Shown in pieces: positions 14,083 to 20,726 of a stretch of DNA of 37,106 nucleotides. This DNA comes from HGM04593 sp045533955 (GTDB lineage: Bacteria > Bacteroidota > Bacteroidia > Bacteroidales > Bacteroidaceae), in NCBI GenBank assembly GCA_045533955.1, contig JAZSIU010000013.1, positions 1 to 37,106 on the forward strand, written 5' to 3'. Within the stretch, counting starts at the first letter, position 1. Every line of letters starts with the position of its first letter. The notes under the pieces were generated by a model that was not told the DNA's origin, searched no databases, and saw only the letters and a program-made list of their open reading frames with translations. The translations under genes were made by a program, and so were the position numbers.

Positions 14083-14430
14083 ATGGAACACAAGTGTAAT
14101 GGTTGCCGATATAAAGGTGAACACCAAGAAATGATGTTTAGACCTTTTGGGGTATGTTTGCGAGAAACAAACCTTATTCAAGCGGAAAAGAATTACAATG
14201 CAGATGTTTGTCCGTATGAAGATATGAGAAAGAAAGATGAAGGGAATAAGCATTTGTTTGCCATATTAAAAGAGGTTTTAAGACACCCTGCAATAGGTGT
14301 TTACTTAAAAGAAGATGGAAAAATCAATCTGTTTTTTGACTGTTGTTGCGAGTGTGATATTGAAGTTCAAAATTATATTGACTTAAGATGCGACCACCCA
14401 ACCGAGAAAGGCGGTAGAGCTGATGCGTGA
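14083..14430 (+). CDS. Small Cys-rich phage protein
   Basis: ATG at 14083 is preferred because AAAGGA lies ~11 bases before it and only 2 before the ATG at 14074. The protein has 115 residues. The N-terminal half has MEHKCNGCRYKG...VCLRE...DVCPYED, a pattern shared with other small proteins of this block. The C-terminal half contains FFDCCCECDIEVQNYIDLRC, an unusually dense Cys cluster. Metal binding is likely. This gene starts the AT-richer accessory block. Confidence 0.55.
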   Translation: MEHKCNGCRYKGEHQEMMFRPFGVCLRETNLIQAEKNYNADVCPYEDMRKKDEGNKHLFAILKEVLRHPAIGVYLKEDGKINLFFDCCCECDIEVQNYIDLRCDHPTEKGGRADA

Positions 14431-14812
14431 GATTTTGTTTAGGGGAAAAACCATAGACGATAATTGGTATTATGGCGTTCCGCTTATATTTGCTGAAGAT
14501 TATGTTTGTATGACCGCACCACACACATACAATAAAGCGGTTATCCCCGAAACCGTAGGACAATACACAGGACTTACCGACAAGAACGGCAAGAAGATTT
14601 TTGAGGGGGATATTTGCAAGAACACAAAAACGGGCGAGGTTGTTTCTGTTCGGTGGCACGGAACAATGGCAGGATATGTTTGGAGCAAAAGAAAAGAAAA
14701 CAACCAACACTTATTTGACTTTGGTGAATTGTTTAGAGCCTGTGACAAATATGAAATCATCGGCAATATCCACGACAACCTCGAATTGCTGAAAGGCGGT
14801 GAGGGGAAATGA
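14423..14812 (+). CDS. YopX family protein
   Basis: The protein has 129 residues with the YopX family hallmarks: the start MREILFRGKTIDDNWYYG, the central VGQYTGLTDKNGKKIFEGDI motif (residues ~42-62), and the ending YEIIGNIHDNLELL. This family is widespread in Firmicutes phages; it forms a beta-rich fold and its biochemical role is not known. It overlaps both neighbours by a few bases, so it belongs to the same operon. Confidence 0.9.
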   Translation: MREILFRGKTIDDNWYYGVPLIFAEDYVCMTAPHTYNKAVIPETVGQYTGLTDKNGKKIFEGDICKNTKTGEVVSVRWHGTMAGYVWSKRKENNQHLFDFGELFRACDKYEIIGNIHDNLELLKGGEGK

Positions 14813-15117
14813 AATATAAGGAATATGCAAAGATACCTATGCAAGAAAACGATGCAGGTGCAAAAACAATCGGTGAATATCTCGAAAAGTTGCTTTTGAC
14901 TTTATGGGACGAAGAAGACGGATTTTCGGGCAAAAGACCTTTTGGAAATAGCGGTTGGAAATGGGAAATTTATACTGCGTTGATTTCCGCAAAGGTTGTA
15001 AACGGAAAACTTGACGAAGATGGCTATATAGAAGAAGTTGACTTTTCTGTGTCTGATGATGTTGTAAGAAATATTATATTTGCGGTCTTTAACGAACTGA
15101 AAGGAGGTGGGGAGTAA
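14809..15117 (+). CDS. Hypothetical phage protein
   Basis: The protein has 102 residues, overlapping the YopX gene by four bases. It is acidic with several aromatic residues (RPFGNSGWKWEIYTALISA) and a helical C-terminus (DDVVRNIIFAVFNELKGGG). There is no recognisable motif. Similar proteins occur in the small-gene blocks of gut phages, as I recall, so it is probably real, but the function is unknown. Confidence 0.6.
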   Translation: MKYKEYAKIPMQENDAGAKTIGEYLEKLLLTLWDEEDGFSGKRPFGNSGWKWEIYTALISAKVVNGKLDEDGYIEEVDFSVSDDVVRNIIFAVFNELKGGGE

Positions 15118-15282
15118 GTGGCAAATCAAGACATATCCTTTTGCGCCAACAGAAAGTGTGAAAACACAAAATGCGAAAGACATTATGACAACATCGACTG
15201 GTCTGTTATGCCGCCGTGGAGAAGCGTTGTAGAGTTCGAGGGGACAAAGTATTGTCCGAAAAATAAGGGGGGTGAGGAGTGA
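15118..15282 (+). CDS. Small Cys-containing protein (54 residues)
   Basis: GTG at 15118 directly follows the stop of the gene before and has AAGGAGGTGGGG about 5 bases upstream. The frame encodes MANQDISFCANRKCENTKCE, then RHYDNIDWSV, and ends KYCPKNKGGEE. The four Cys (C..C....C, then C near the end) fit a small zinc-binding fold. The next gene starts in the last base of its stop codon. Confidence 0.6.
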   Translation: MANQDISFCANRKCENTKCERHYDNIDWSVMPPWRSVVEFEGTKYCPKNKGGEE

Positions 15283-15587
15283 TGGCAACTTGTAAAGATT
15301 GTTTTCATCGTGACGCTTGCGAAAGGTTGTTAAGATGCTCATTTCCCAGTGTCCGAGATAAAGAGATCGAAAATGTGATTAGTCGAGATAACAGTTGTCA
15401 AAACTTCCAAAACAAAGCCGACTTTGCAGAGGTGGTAAGGTGTAAGGATTGCCGAAACTTTGGCGAAGACGTCGGAATGAGCAAAGACGGTGTTTGGGCT
15501 CGGTGTTTTTTACACCAACGAATCATGTGCGAAAAAGATTTTTGCAGTTATGGCACACCAAAAGAAAGAAGTGCTGAAAATGGTTAA
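15282..15587 (+). CDS. Cys-rich phage protein with EVVRCKDC motif
   Basis: The ATG at 15282 is preferred over the GTG at 15279 for ribosome-site spacing. The 101-residue protein has CKDCFHRDACERLLRC near the N-terminus and FAEVVRCKDCRNFGED in the middle, then ARCFLH and CSYG. The EVVRCKxC motif recurs in the protein at 16328, so the two are related. It probably binds zinc. It is a common small-gene type in clostridial gut phages; the function is unknown. Confidence 0.7.
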   Translation: MATCKDCFHRDACERLLRCSFPSVRDKEIENVISRDNSCQNFQNKADFAEVVRCKDCRNFGEDVGMSKDGVWARCFLHQRIMCEKDFCSYGTPKERSAENG

Positions 15588-15798
15588 AATGACACAAAGT
15601 TTTGAGCATTGGCTTTTCATGTATCATAAAGATTTGTTTGTTCCGTTAATGTTCGGACACGCCGAATTATTGACTGATGAATTATCAAAGGAATACATAG
15701 AGTGGTGTCAAACAGACGAGGGCAGACAATATTTAAAAGGTGGGTCTAAATATGATGAAAATCACAACGGCAATAAAGAAAGAGGTGGGGAGAAGTGA
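15580..15798 (+). CDS. Hypothetical small protein
   Basis: The ATG at 15580 gives 72 residues, MVKMTQSFEHWLFMYHKDLF and onward; the longer frame from 15490 only repeats the other strand of reading through the previous gene. There is a weak AGAAAGAAG site upstream. The protein starts helical and ends with a polar, Asn/Gly-rich tail. No family is recognised. Confidence 0.5.
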   Translation: MVKMTQSFEHWLFMYHKDLFVPLMFGHAELLTDELSKEYIEWCQTDEGRQYLKGGSKYDENHNGNKERGGEK

Positions 15799-15950
15799 AC
15801 GATAACGAAAAAGATGCGGCATTGGAATATATTGACGAGCTCAAAGCCAAGATCAACCGCCAAAAGGCAGAGATTGAGAAGTTAAGCGCAGACATTAAAA
15901 CTTTTGAAAACGTCATTAAAAGATGTTTTTTGCAAGCAGCGGGGGGGTGA
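15795..15950 (+). CDS. N-terminal part of a split coiled-coil phage protein
   Basis: GTG at 15795 overlaps the stop of the gene before. The frame encodes 51 residues, MNDNEKDAALEYIDELKAKI and then NRQKAEIEKLSADIKTFENV, a coiled coil, and ends at a TGA directly after a run of seven G (15941-15947). In related phage proteins that I recall, the NRQKAEIE coiled coil continues into a segment with EAxKEFAERWK and VEEMVGE, which here lies in the +1 frame. The gene is therefore split by the G run. Confidence 0.6.
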   Translation: MNDNEKDAALEYIDELKAKINRQKAEIEKLSADIKTFENVIKRCFLQAAGG

Positions 15951-16098
15951 TATTGATCCCTTTGCGGAGATAAAAGCCGAAGCATATAAAGAGTTTGCGG
16001 AGAGGTGGAAAGCAGAAGTTGTCACCGGCGTACACCATCTTGGGGTTTTTGTGGATATTGACAACCTCGTAGAAGAAATGGTGGGTGAGCTTCAATGA
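15951..16098 (+). pseudogene. C-terminal part of the split coiled-coil protein (+1 frame)
   Basis: In the +1 frame relative to 15795, the sequence after the G run reads DIDPFAEIKAEAYKEFAERW, and ends DNLVEEMVGELQ with TGA at 16096-16098. There is no ATG or ribosome site at its beginning; the only upstream start is a TTG at 15904 inside the other frame. If one G of the seven is removed, the two parts join into one ~99-residue protein. It may be a sequencing or mutational slip, or programmed +1 frameshifting at GGG-TGA. Confidence 0.55.
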
Positions 16099-16328
16099 AC
16101 AACACCGATGCAATAGAGCAAGCATACCGCAACGGCTACGAGGATGGTAAGCGTGATGCGGTGAAGCACGGACATTGGATTGACCAAAAAGAAGCAGAAG
16201 AGACAGAACGTTATGATATGGCTTATTGTTGCTCGGTTTGTGGTCATTGCGATTGGGATTGTACGGAAAGCGAATCGTTTAATTTTTGCCCTCGTTGTGG
16301 TGCAAAGATGGACGGAGGCGAGAAGTAA
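16095..16328 (+). CDS. Zinc-ribbon phage protein
   Basis: The protein has 77 residues. An N-terminal helix (IEQAYRNGYEDGKRDAVKHG) is followed by a HWIDQKE motif and a classic zinc ribbon, YCCSVCGHCDW...FNFCPRCGAKMDG. This arrangement is common in gut phages and some bacterial proteins. The zinc site is clear; the function is unknown. It overlaps both neighbours. Confidence 0.8.
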   Translation: MNNTDAIEQAYRNGYEDGKRDAVKHGHWIDQKEAEETERYDMAYCCSVCGHCDWDCTESESFNFCPRCGAKMDGGEK

Positions 16329-16630
16329 TGGCGAGGTATATTGATGCGGAAATATTCAAACAGAAACTAAAAAAGAGGCTTCGGCACGAGGATGACTATG
16401 AAGCTCGAGCCACCATGGGAATAATTATCGACGATTTAGATAATCAACCCAGCGCTGATGTCGTGGAGGTAGTAAGGTGTAAAGGTTGTAAATACGGGGA
16501 AATAGACGACGCAGATTTTCCGAATCAATATTTGTGCCACCATCACGGAAGCGACTGGAATGACGGAAACCATTTCTGCGCTTACGGCAAAAGACGAGAT
16601 ATTCACGATAAAATATCCCAAGATGAATAA
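16328..16630 (+). CDS. Cys/His-rich phage protein with EVVRCKGC motif
   Basis: The ATG at 16328 overlaps the preceding stop by one base. The 100-residue protein starts MARYIDAEIFKQKLKKRL, and has VVEVVRCKGCKYGEIDDADF, then YLCHHHGSDWNDGNHFCAYG. The motif spacing (CKxCKYG ... C ... FCxYG) matches the protein at 15282. Zinc binding is likely. This family is abundant in clostridial phages, but no role is known to me. Confidence 0.75.
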   Translation: MARYIDAEIFKQKLKKRLRHEDDYEARATMGIIIDDLDNQPSADVVEVVRCKGCKYGEIDDADFPNQYLCHHHGSDWNDGNHFCAYGKRRDIHDKISQDE

Positions 16631-16664
16631 CTTTGATTTTAAAATGAATAAGGGGGAAAGGTTA

Positions 16665-16889
16665 ATGACAGAAACAAAAAAGCACATACCCGACACGGCG
16701 ATCTTAAAAGCTTATGCTAAAAACAACATGAACAAACTGCGCACGGCTCTTGAGCTTGGCGTAAGCGAATGTACTATCCGAGCACGGCTTGTCAAGATAC
16801 ACGCCAAGACCGGAACAGACCCCTGCTCTTTCTACGGCTTATATAAGCTGCTTGTGCAGATCCAAAACACAAAGGGGGACGTCGGATGA
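16665..16889 (+). CDS. Small HTH-like protein
   Basis: The ATG at 16665 has GGGGAAAGG 5-6 bases upstream. The 74-residue protein has an HTH pattern (NKLRTALELGVSECTIRARL at ~20-40) and a short C-terminal helix. It may bind DNA to control late genes, given its place at the end of the early block, but this is not shown. Confidence 0.55.
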   Translation: MTETKKHIPDTAILKAYAKNNMNKLRTALELGVSECTIRARLVKIHAKTGTDPCSFYGLYKLLVQIQNTKGDVG

Positions 16890-17236
16890 TAAGCGACAGC
16901 GGAGAGCGCACCGAGTTTAGCACAGGGGCTATACGTGATATGCACGACGGGAAAGGTCGCATGGATCTTTTGCCTTGGGCGGCGATTATGGAAGTTTCCA
17001 AGCACTGCGAGAACGGCGCAAAGAAATACGGTGAGCACAACGTAGACAAGGGCATACCAACCTCGAGCCTTTGCGACAGCGCGGCAAGGCACCTTGCAAA
17101 ATATCTTGACGGCTGGGCGGACGAGCCCCATCTTGTCGCCGCTGTGTGGAATCTGCTTTGGGCGTTGCAGATGGAGATAAAACACCCCGAATTAGTCAAT
17201 ACGCCTTGGTCGATCAAAAACACTACAAAGGAGTGA
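16886..17236 (+). CDS. dATP/dGTP diphosphohydrolase-like protein (DUF5664)
   Basis: The protein has 116 residues and matches the DUF5664 pattern I recall: GKGRMDLLPWAAIMEV, GAKKYGEHNVDKGIP, then ARHLAKYLDGWADEP and HLVAAVWNLLWAL. The conserved Lys-Lys-Tyr-Gly and the Asp/Glu/His residues on all-alpha helices fit the all-alpha nucleotide pyrophosphohydrolase fold. The family is linked to removing dATP or dGTP from the pool in some phages. No PurZ homologue is seen, so a modified-base genome is not implied. The start overlaps the preceding stop. Confidence 0.75.
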   Translation: MISDSGERTEFSTGAIRDMHDGKGRMDLLPWAAIMEVSKHCENGAKKYGEHNVDKGIPTSSLCDSAARHLAKYLDGWADEPHLVAAVWNLLWALQMEIKHPELVNTPWSIKNTTKE

Positions 17237-17240
17237 CTAT

Positions 17241-18260
17241 ATGCAAACATGGAAAGAAAAAGCGATCGAGCTCTACATATCCGGCACACCAAAGCGTACC
17301 ATTGCCCGACGGCTTTTTAAAGAAATCGGTGCACCGAATCTTGAGGCGGCTCGTACACGTGTGCGCAACCTGCTGCACGACTACGAAATCGCCGGGTATG
17401 ACGGCGACGAAGATGCCCCACATGAGGTCCTGCAAAACCTTGTGCCCGAGCGTCACGCCCAAGTCTGGGACGGCTGCAAGACTATCCGCTTTGGCTTGAT
17501 GGGCGACACGCAGATCAACTCCAAGTACACACAGCTCACCCACCTTCACGCCTTTTACGACAAGTGCCAGCAGCTTGGCATCTCTACGGTCTTTCACACC
17601 GGCGATATTGACGAGGGTGAGCAAATGCGCCCAGGGCATCAATACGAATGCTACACCCAAGGCGCAGACGACCACGCCGACGAGATCGCCGCCGTCTATC
17701 CCAAGCGTGACGGTATCACTACCTACTTCATTACCGGCAATCACGATGCCAGCCTCTACAAACGTGCGGGAATGGATATAGGCAAGGCTATCGCCTCTCG
17801 TCGCCCCGACATGGTCTATCTCGGCCGGGACTGCGCCGTTGTGGAGCTCACCCCAAACTGTACCCTTGAGCTTCGCCACCCTTGGGACGGTACGGCTTAC
17901 GCCTTGTCCTACAAGCCCCAAAAGATAGTCGAAGCAATGGACCCCGATACAAAGCCCAACATTCTTGCCATCGGCCATTATCACAAACTCGAATACATCT
18001 TCTACCGCAACGTCCACGTCTTTCAGACGGGCTGTTATCAATCGCAAACGCCCCACACCCGCGGCAACGGCATAACTATCGCCACGGGCGGCTGGATAGT
18101 AGAGTGCGACGTCGATTCCGACGGCACCGTCCGCTCTCTCACACCCCGCATTTTCCCCGTTTATTCCTGCATCCCCAACGATTATAAATCCCCACAATTT
18201 GAAGCCTTAAGGAGGTCATATCAAAATGCCCAACACGCCCAAAACATCATCTACGGATAA
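17241..18260 (+). CDS. Metallophosphoesterase with N-terminal HTH
   Basis: The protein has 339 residues. Residues ~1-50 look like an HTH (IELYISGTPKRTIARRLFKE). The calcineurin-type metal motifs follow in order: GDTQ (88-91), GDIDEG (121-126), GNHD (166-169) and GHYH (245-248). These bind two metal ions and hydrolyse phosphoesters; phage members may act on DNA ends or nucleotides. AAAGGAG lies 8 bases before the ATG. The end overlaps the small terminase by 35 bases. Its place just before terS suggests a role near packaging. Confidence 0.85.
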   Translation: MQTWKEKAIELYISGTPKRTIARRLFKEIGAPNLEAARTRVRNLLHDYEIAGYDGDEDAPHEVLQNLVPERHAQVWDGCKTIRFGLMGDTQINSKYTQLTHLHAFYDKCQQLGISTVFHTGDIDEGEQMRPGHQYECYTQGADDHADEIAAVYPKRDGITTYFITGNHDASLYKRAGMDIGKAIASRRPDMVYLGRDCAVVELTPNCTLELRHPWDGTAYALSYKPQKIVEAMDPDTKPNILAIGHYHKLEYIFYRNVHVFQTGCYQSQTPHTRGNGITIATGGWIVECDVDSDGTVRSLTPRIFPVYSCIPNDYKSPQFEALRRSYQNAQHAQNIIYG

Positions 18261-18870
18261 ACCCAAAAAGCCTGCTGCAAAACCCGCCCCCGACGTTATC
18301 AATCCCCCCGACTCTCCTATCACCGATTCTGACGCCAAACAGATCGTCAAGCGTAAACGTAACCGCCCCGACCTTGCAAACTTCGGCGCAGAAAACTGTG
18401 AGCCCGGCGACAATGCACGCTATCTGCGCTATGCAATGGTATCTTGGGACTTGCCGCCCATCGACATAGCCGACCCACAACAGGTCGAAAACCGTATAAA
18501 GGAATACTTCACACATTGCATCGAAAACGACCGCAAACCTAACATGATCGGTATGGCAAATTGGCTTGGTGTGGATAGGACGACTGTGTTTCATTGGAAA
18601 AATGGGACATTGAGAAGCGAAACACACCGCAACTTGATAAAAAAAGCCGTTACAATGCTTGAGGAACTATGGGTCGACTATATGCAGAACGGCAAGGTAA
18701 ATCCCGCTTCGGGAATATTCCTCGGCAAGAACCTGTTCGGCTACAAAGACGCACAGGAAGTCGTTGTCGAGCCCAGACAACCGCTTGGAGCAGAATCCGA
18801 CCTTAAGCAACTACAAGACAAGCTCTCGGATATACCGCTCGATGACGGCGACTATACCGTTGGCGACTAA
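18226..18870 (+). CDS. Terminase small subunit
   Basis: The protein has 214 residues. A Pro/Lys-rich N-terminus (~1-50) precedes a conserved core, ARYLRYAMVSWDLPPIDI, then an HTH region around 105-130 (IGMANWLGVDRTTVFHWKNG) and NPASGIFLGKNLFGYKDAQE near 165-185. I recall this ending from the terS family of clostridial phages. It would recognise the packaging site and hand DNA to the large subunit. AAGGAGG is 10 bases upstream. The stop TAA is inside a GGC-GAC-TAN repeat unit. TerL is unusually far, 3.2 kb downstream. Confidence 0.75.
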   Translation: MPNTPKTSSTDKPKKPAAKPAPDVINPPDSPITDSDAKQIVKRKRNRPDLANFGAENCEPGDNARYLRYAMVSWDLPPIDIADPQQVENRIKEYFTHCIENDRKPNMIGMANWLGVDRTTVFHWKNGTLRSETHRNLIKKAVTMLEELWVDYMQNGKVNPASGIFLGKNLFGYKDAQEVVVEPRQPLGAESDLKQLQDKLSDIPLDDGDYTVGD

Positions 18871-19044
18871 CGACTTTCAGTGTTGAGCGACTATAGCGAC
18901 TTTGGCGACTTCCGACTATGGCGACTATGGCTTGCGACTATAAAGCGACTATGCCGCCCCCGGCGACTTTGGCAACTATAACAACTCCGGCGACTTTGGC
19001 GACTTTGAAAAGCCCTGGCAACTATGGCGACTATAGCGACTTTG
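18848..19044 (+). repeat. 9-bp GCGACTWTN repeat array at the end of terS
   Basis: About 17 copies of GCGACT or a one-base variant (GCAACT, ACAACT) occur in 197 bases. Many are exactly 9 bases apart: 18887, 18896, 18905; 18963, 18972, 18981, 18990, 18999; and 19018 then 19027 and 19036. The first two copies are codons of terS (GDY, GD-stop). Later copies would encode GDF/GDY/SDY tripeptides but frames are broken. It may be a pac-type TerS binding site or a decayed protein tail. Confidence 0.8.
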
Positions 19045-19075
19045 ACCTTGGCTGACATTAAAACGCCCCCATCTT

Positions 19076-19149
19076 ACGGCGGCGCACCTCCTTCCGTCGC
19101 CGTTTCCCCCGCTCCGCTTGCAAACGCAGGCAGGGCGGGGCTTTTATTT
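19076..19149 (+). terminator. Terminator hairpins after terS
   Basis: ACGGCGGCG (19076-19084) pairs with CGTCGCCGT (19095-19103) with one wobble. A second stem, CCCCGC (19107-19112) with GCGGGG (19135-19140), is followed by CTTTTATTT. Together they would stop plus-strand transcription leaving terS, and they separate the array from the convergent minus-strand operon. Confidence 0.65.
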
Positions 19150-19240
19150 GTGCTTCTTTTACGCTACAATGACGCAGGATGCATTTTGACGGCCTCGGCG
19201 TATAGCTATAGCCCCCCGCTCTGCAAATGCGGCAGAGGGC

Positions 19241-19271
19241 AAAAGAAAAGCCCCGTCACAATGGGCGGGGC
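19241..19271 (-). terminator. Terminator of the minus-strand operon
   Basis: GCCCCG (19250-19255) pairs with CGGGGC (19266-19271); on the minus strand a TTTTCTTTT run follows. It lies 6 bases after the stop of the 62-residue gene. Confidence 0.75.
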
Positions 19272-19276
19272 GTGTT

Positions 19277-19465
19277 TTAAAGCTGGCGGCTAATGAGATA
19301 ACAACCGCCGGAACAGACGGCCAGAGCTGACACGGTGGCAAGCCAGGCTATACCGTCAAGGCGGCCAAGGGCTACGAGAGCGGCCCCGAACAGATCCACA
19401 CAGAACGCAAGCAGGACAAGCACAACGGCAAGTACGGTAAATAATGCCGTGATGGGAGTTTTCAT
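19277..19465 (-). CDS. Small two-helix membrane protein
   Basis: The protein has 62 residues, almost all in two hydrophobic segments (LFTVLAVVLVLLAFCVDLFG and WLATVSALAVCSGGCYLI). GAGGAGG precedes the ATG, which overlaps the stop of the upstream gene by four bases. It could be holin-like or a superinfection-exclusion type protein; nothing in the sequence decides. It closes the minus-strand operon in the terS-terL island. Confidence 0.6.
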   Translation of the reverse strand: MKTPITALFTVLAVVLVLLAFCVDLFGAALVALGRLDGIAWLATVSALAVCSGGCYLISRQL

Positions 19466-20148
19466 GCGGTCGCCTCCTCAAGTAGTTTATATATTATTTT
19501 TTCGTCCTCCTCGGGAATGGGAAAATATACCCATTTCGAGCCGTAAGCATAGCCGCAAACCGGGCAAGGCTTGCACAAAATGCCGTTCGGGTGTTCGCTC
19601 TCTCTGAGCCATCCGAGCGTTTTTGTTTCTGTGCTTTTCAGTTTATAATATTGGGCGATCGTTTCCGGGAGTGTTTCGCTGTGGTGGGTGATTGAATAAT
19701 TAAGCCCCAAAATCAAACGCTTTTCTTTTGAGAGTCTGAGCGTTTCGCCATCCTGAGCCGCTCGCAGTGCCGCCGATTTTGTGCGGCTCTGCTCGGTGAT
19801 CGCTTCCGTGGTCATAGTGAATTTATAGAGGGTCACTTTTTCGGCGGCTTTTTCTTGCCATCCTGCGGCGGCTTGGTGTTCACACTCCGGGTGCATATCG
19901 TTGAGATGGTACAAATTCCACAGTCTGAAAATCTGTTTGAAAGTGGGATTTTTAATATATTGTGCGATCGTGTCCAAACACTGACCGCCACGGATGCAGT
20001 CACTCCGGGTGCTATTCCAAATCATCCCGGACGCGGTAAATACTTTTTTACCGTCTTTTTCTGTATATTCTATATCCACAGTTACAGCATTGCGGCGGCT
20101 TCCTCTGCCGTAATAATCGATCCCGCCAAAATCAAAACGCTTTTTCAT
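19462..20148 (-). CDS. Conserved-type protein of unknown function, minus-strand operon
   Basis: The protein has 228 residues. The N-terminus (MKKRFDFGGIDYYGRGSRRN) is followed by beta-rich sequence, SGMIWNSTRSDCIRGGQCLD, an NPTFKQIFRLWNLYHLNDMH segment, a helical middle, and a C-terminal CPVCGYAYGSKWVYFPIP zinc knuckle. I recall similar proteins in clostridial plasmids, integrative elements and phages, all without a known function. GGAGG lies 8 bases before the ATG. It has no phage structural features and is probably cargo of the island. Confidence 0.65.
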   Translation of the reverse strand: MKKRFDFGGIDYYGRGSRRNAVTVDIEYTEKDGKKVFTASGMIWNSTRSDCIRGGQCLDTIAQYIKNPTFKQIFRLWNLYHLNDMHPECEHQAAAGWQEKAAEKVTLYKFTMTTEAITEQSRTKSAALRAAQDGETLRLSKEKRLILGLNYSITHHSETLPETIAQYYKLKSTETKTLGWLRESEHPNGILCKPCPVCGYAYGSKWVYFPIPEEDEKIIYKLLEEATA

Positions 20149-20152
20149 TTTA

Positions 20153-20374
20153 TTATACCTCCAAATTATAAAATTTCTTGAATGATCTTATATGACGGTT
20201 AGTTGTTTGGGTGTTTCCATCCCATAGCCGGGTATATGTTCCATCCGGGGCGATCTTGCAAACAATCGTGCTATAGGATTTCAATTCCTTTGTTCCGTCA
20301 TCGTGTTCGATGCAATGGGCTTTGCCGTAAAATGATTTGCGATGATCGAGGCAGGGCAGTTCAAAAATTCTCAT
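20153..20374 (-). CDS. Small protein, first gene of the minus-strand operon
   Basis: The protein has 73 residues, MRIFELPCLDHRKSFYGKAH and onward, with KSYSTIVCKIAPDGTYTRLW and RHIRSFKKFYNLEV. It has a GGAGG site 9 bases before the ATG and is 4 bases from the next gene. I recall close relatives beside homologues of the 228-residue protein, so the pair travels together. It is a compact beta-strand-rich protein of unknown function. Confidence 0.65.
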   Translation of the reverse strand: MRIFELPCLDHRKSFYGKAHCIEHDDGTKELKSYSTIVCKIAPDGTYTRLWDGNTQTTNRHIRSFKKFYNLEV

Positions 20375-20417
20375 AATAAAAATACCTCCAATATTTGCCT
20401 GTGCTTACCTAAATTTA

Positions 20418-20459
20418 TTTAGTGTCTACATTATACACTAAAGATGTTTAGTTTGTCAA
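20418..20459 (-). promoter_or_regulatory. Promoter with overlapping ACTAAA operators
   Basis: On the minus strand, TTGACA (20454-20459), an 18-base spacer and TATAAT (20430-20435) drive the three-gene operon. Two inverted repeats cover it: TTTAGTGT/ACACTAAA (20418-20425 and 20435-20442) and ACTAAA/TTTAGT (20437-20442 and 20447-20452). Bound protein would cover the whole promoter. Confidence 0.8.
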
Positions 20460-20666
20460 GAGGTTTTGCAAAATATTTTTAGTATTTTTTGTATGGTTTT
20501 GCCGTGTGCATTTTCTTTGGAGTTTTTGAACGGCCGCAGCCGGACAGAGCCGAACAGGGTACCAGAGGGGGATTTTGAGGGGGGTCTCGGTGGGCGAATT
20601 ACTCCCCCGAACACCGCAAAAACAAAAAAGAAAATATTCAAAAAACAAAAAATTTTCTTTTTACCC
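20460..20666. other. Gene-free segment between divergent island promoters
   Basis: The ends are AT-rich and the middle (about 20520-20640) is GC-rich, with GGGGG and CCCCC runs and CGGTG (20588-20592 region) complementary to CACCG ~20 bases on. Near 20630-20660, AAAAAGAAAAT and ATTTTCTTTTT form an 11-bp inverted repeat. Six-frame reading gives no gene with a ribosome site. A recombination (res or att-like) site for the serine recombinase downstream is possible. I also recall similar GC-rich text in other gut Clostridia, without a function. Confidence 0.4.
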
Positions 20667-20695
20667 ATTGACAACTAAATTTTTTTGGTATATAA
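20667..20695 (+). promoter_or_regulatory. Consensus promoter for the regulator-recombinase operon
   Basis: TTGACA (20667-20672), a 17-base spacer and TATAAT (20690-20695) are a perfect match. ACTAAA (20673-20678) directly follows the -35 box, as it does in the divergent promoter at 20430-20459, which suggests one regulator for both. Confidence 0.85.
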
Positions 20696-20726
20696 TAAAA
20701 CCGCAGACCAAGGGAGGGTATCCGAC

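Noticed and set aside
16886..17236. Possible diaminopurine (Z) genome because of the dATP/dGTP hydrolase-like gene
   Set aside because: No PurZ or MazZ-type synthesis gene and no matching polymerase are visible; DUF5664 proteins occur in many ordinary phages.
17223..18197. 324-residue open frame on the minus strand
   Set aside because: It is the antisense shadow of the metallophosphoesterase gene, whose metal motifs and ribosome site are clear; the minus frame has no ribosome site or family motif.
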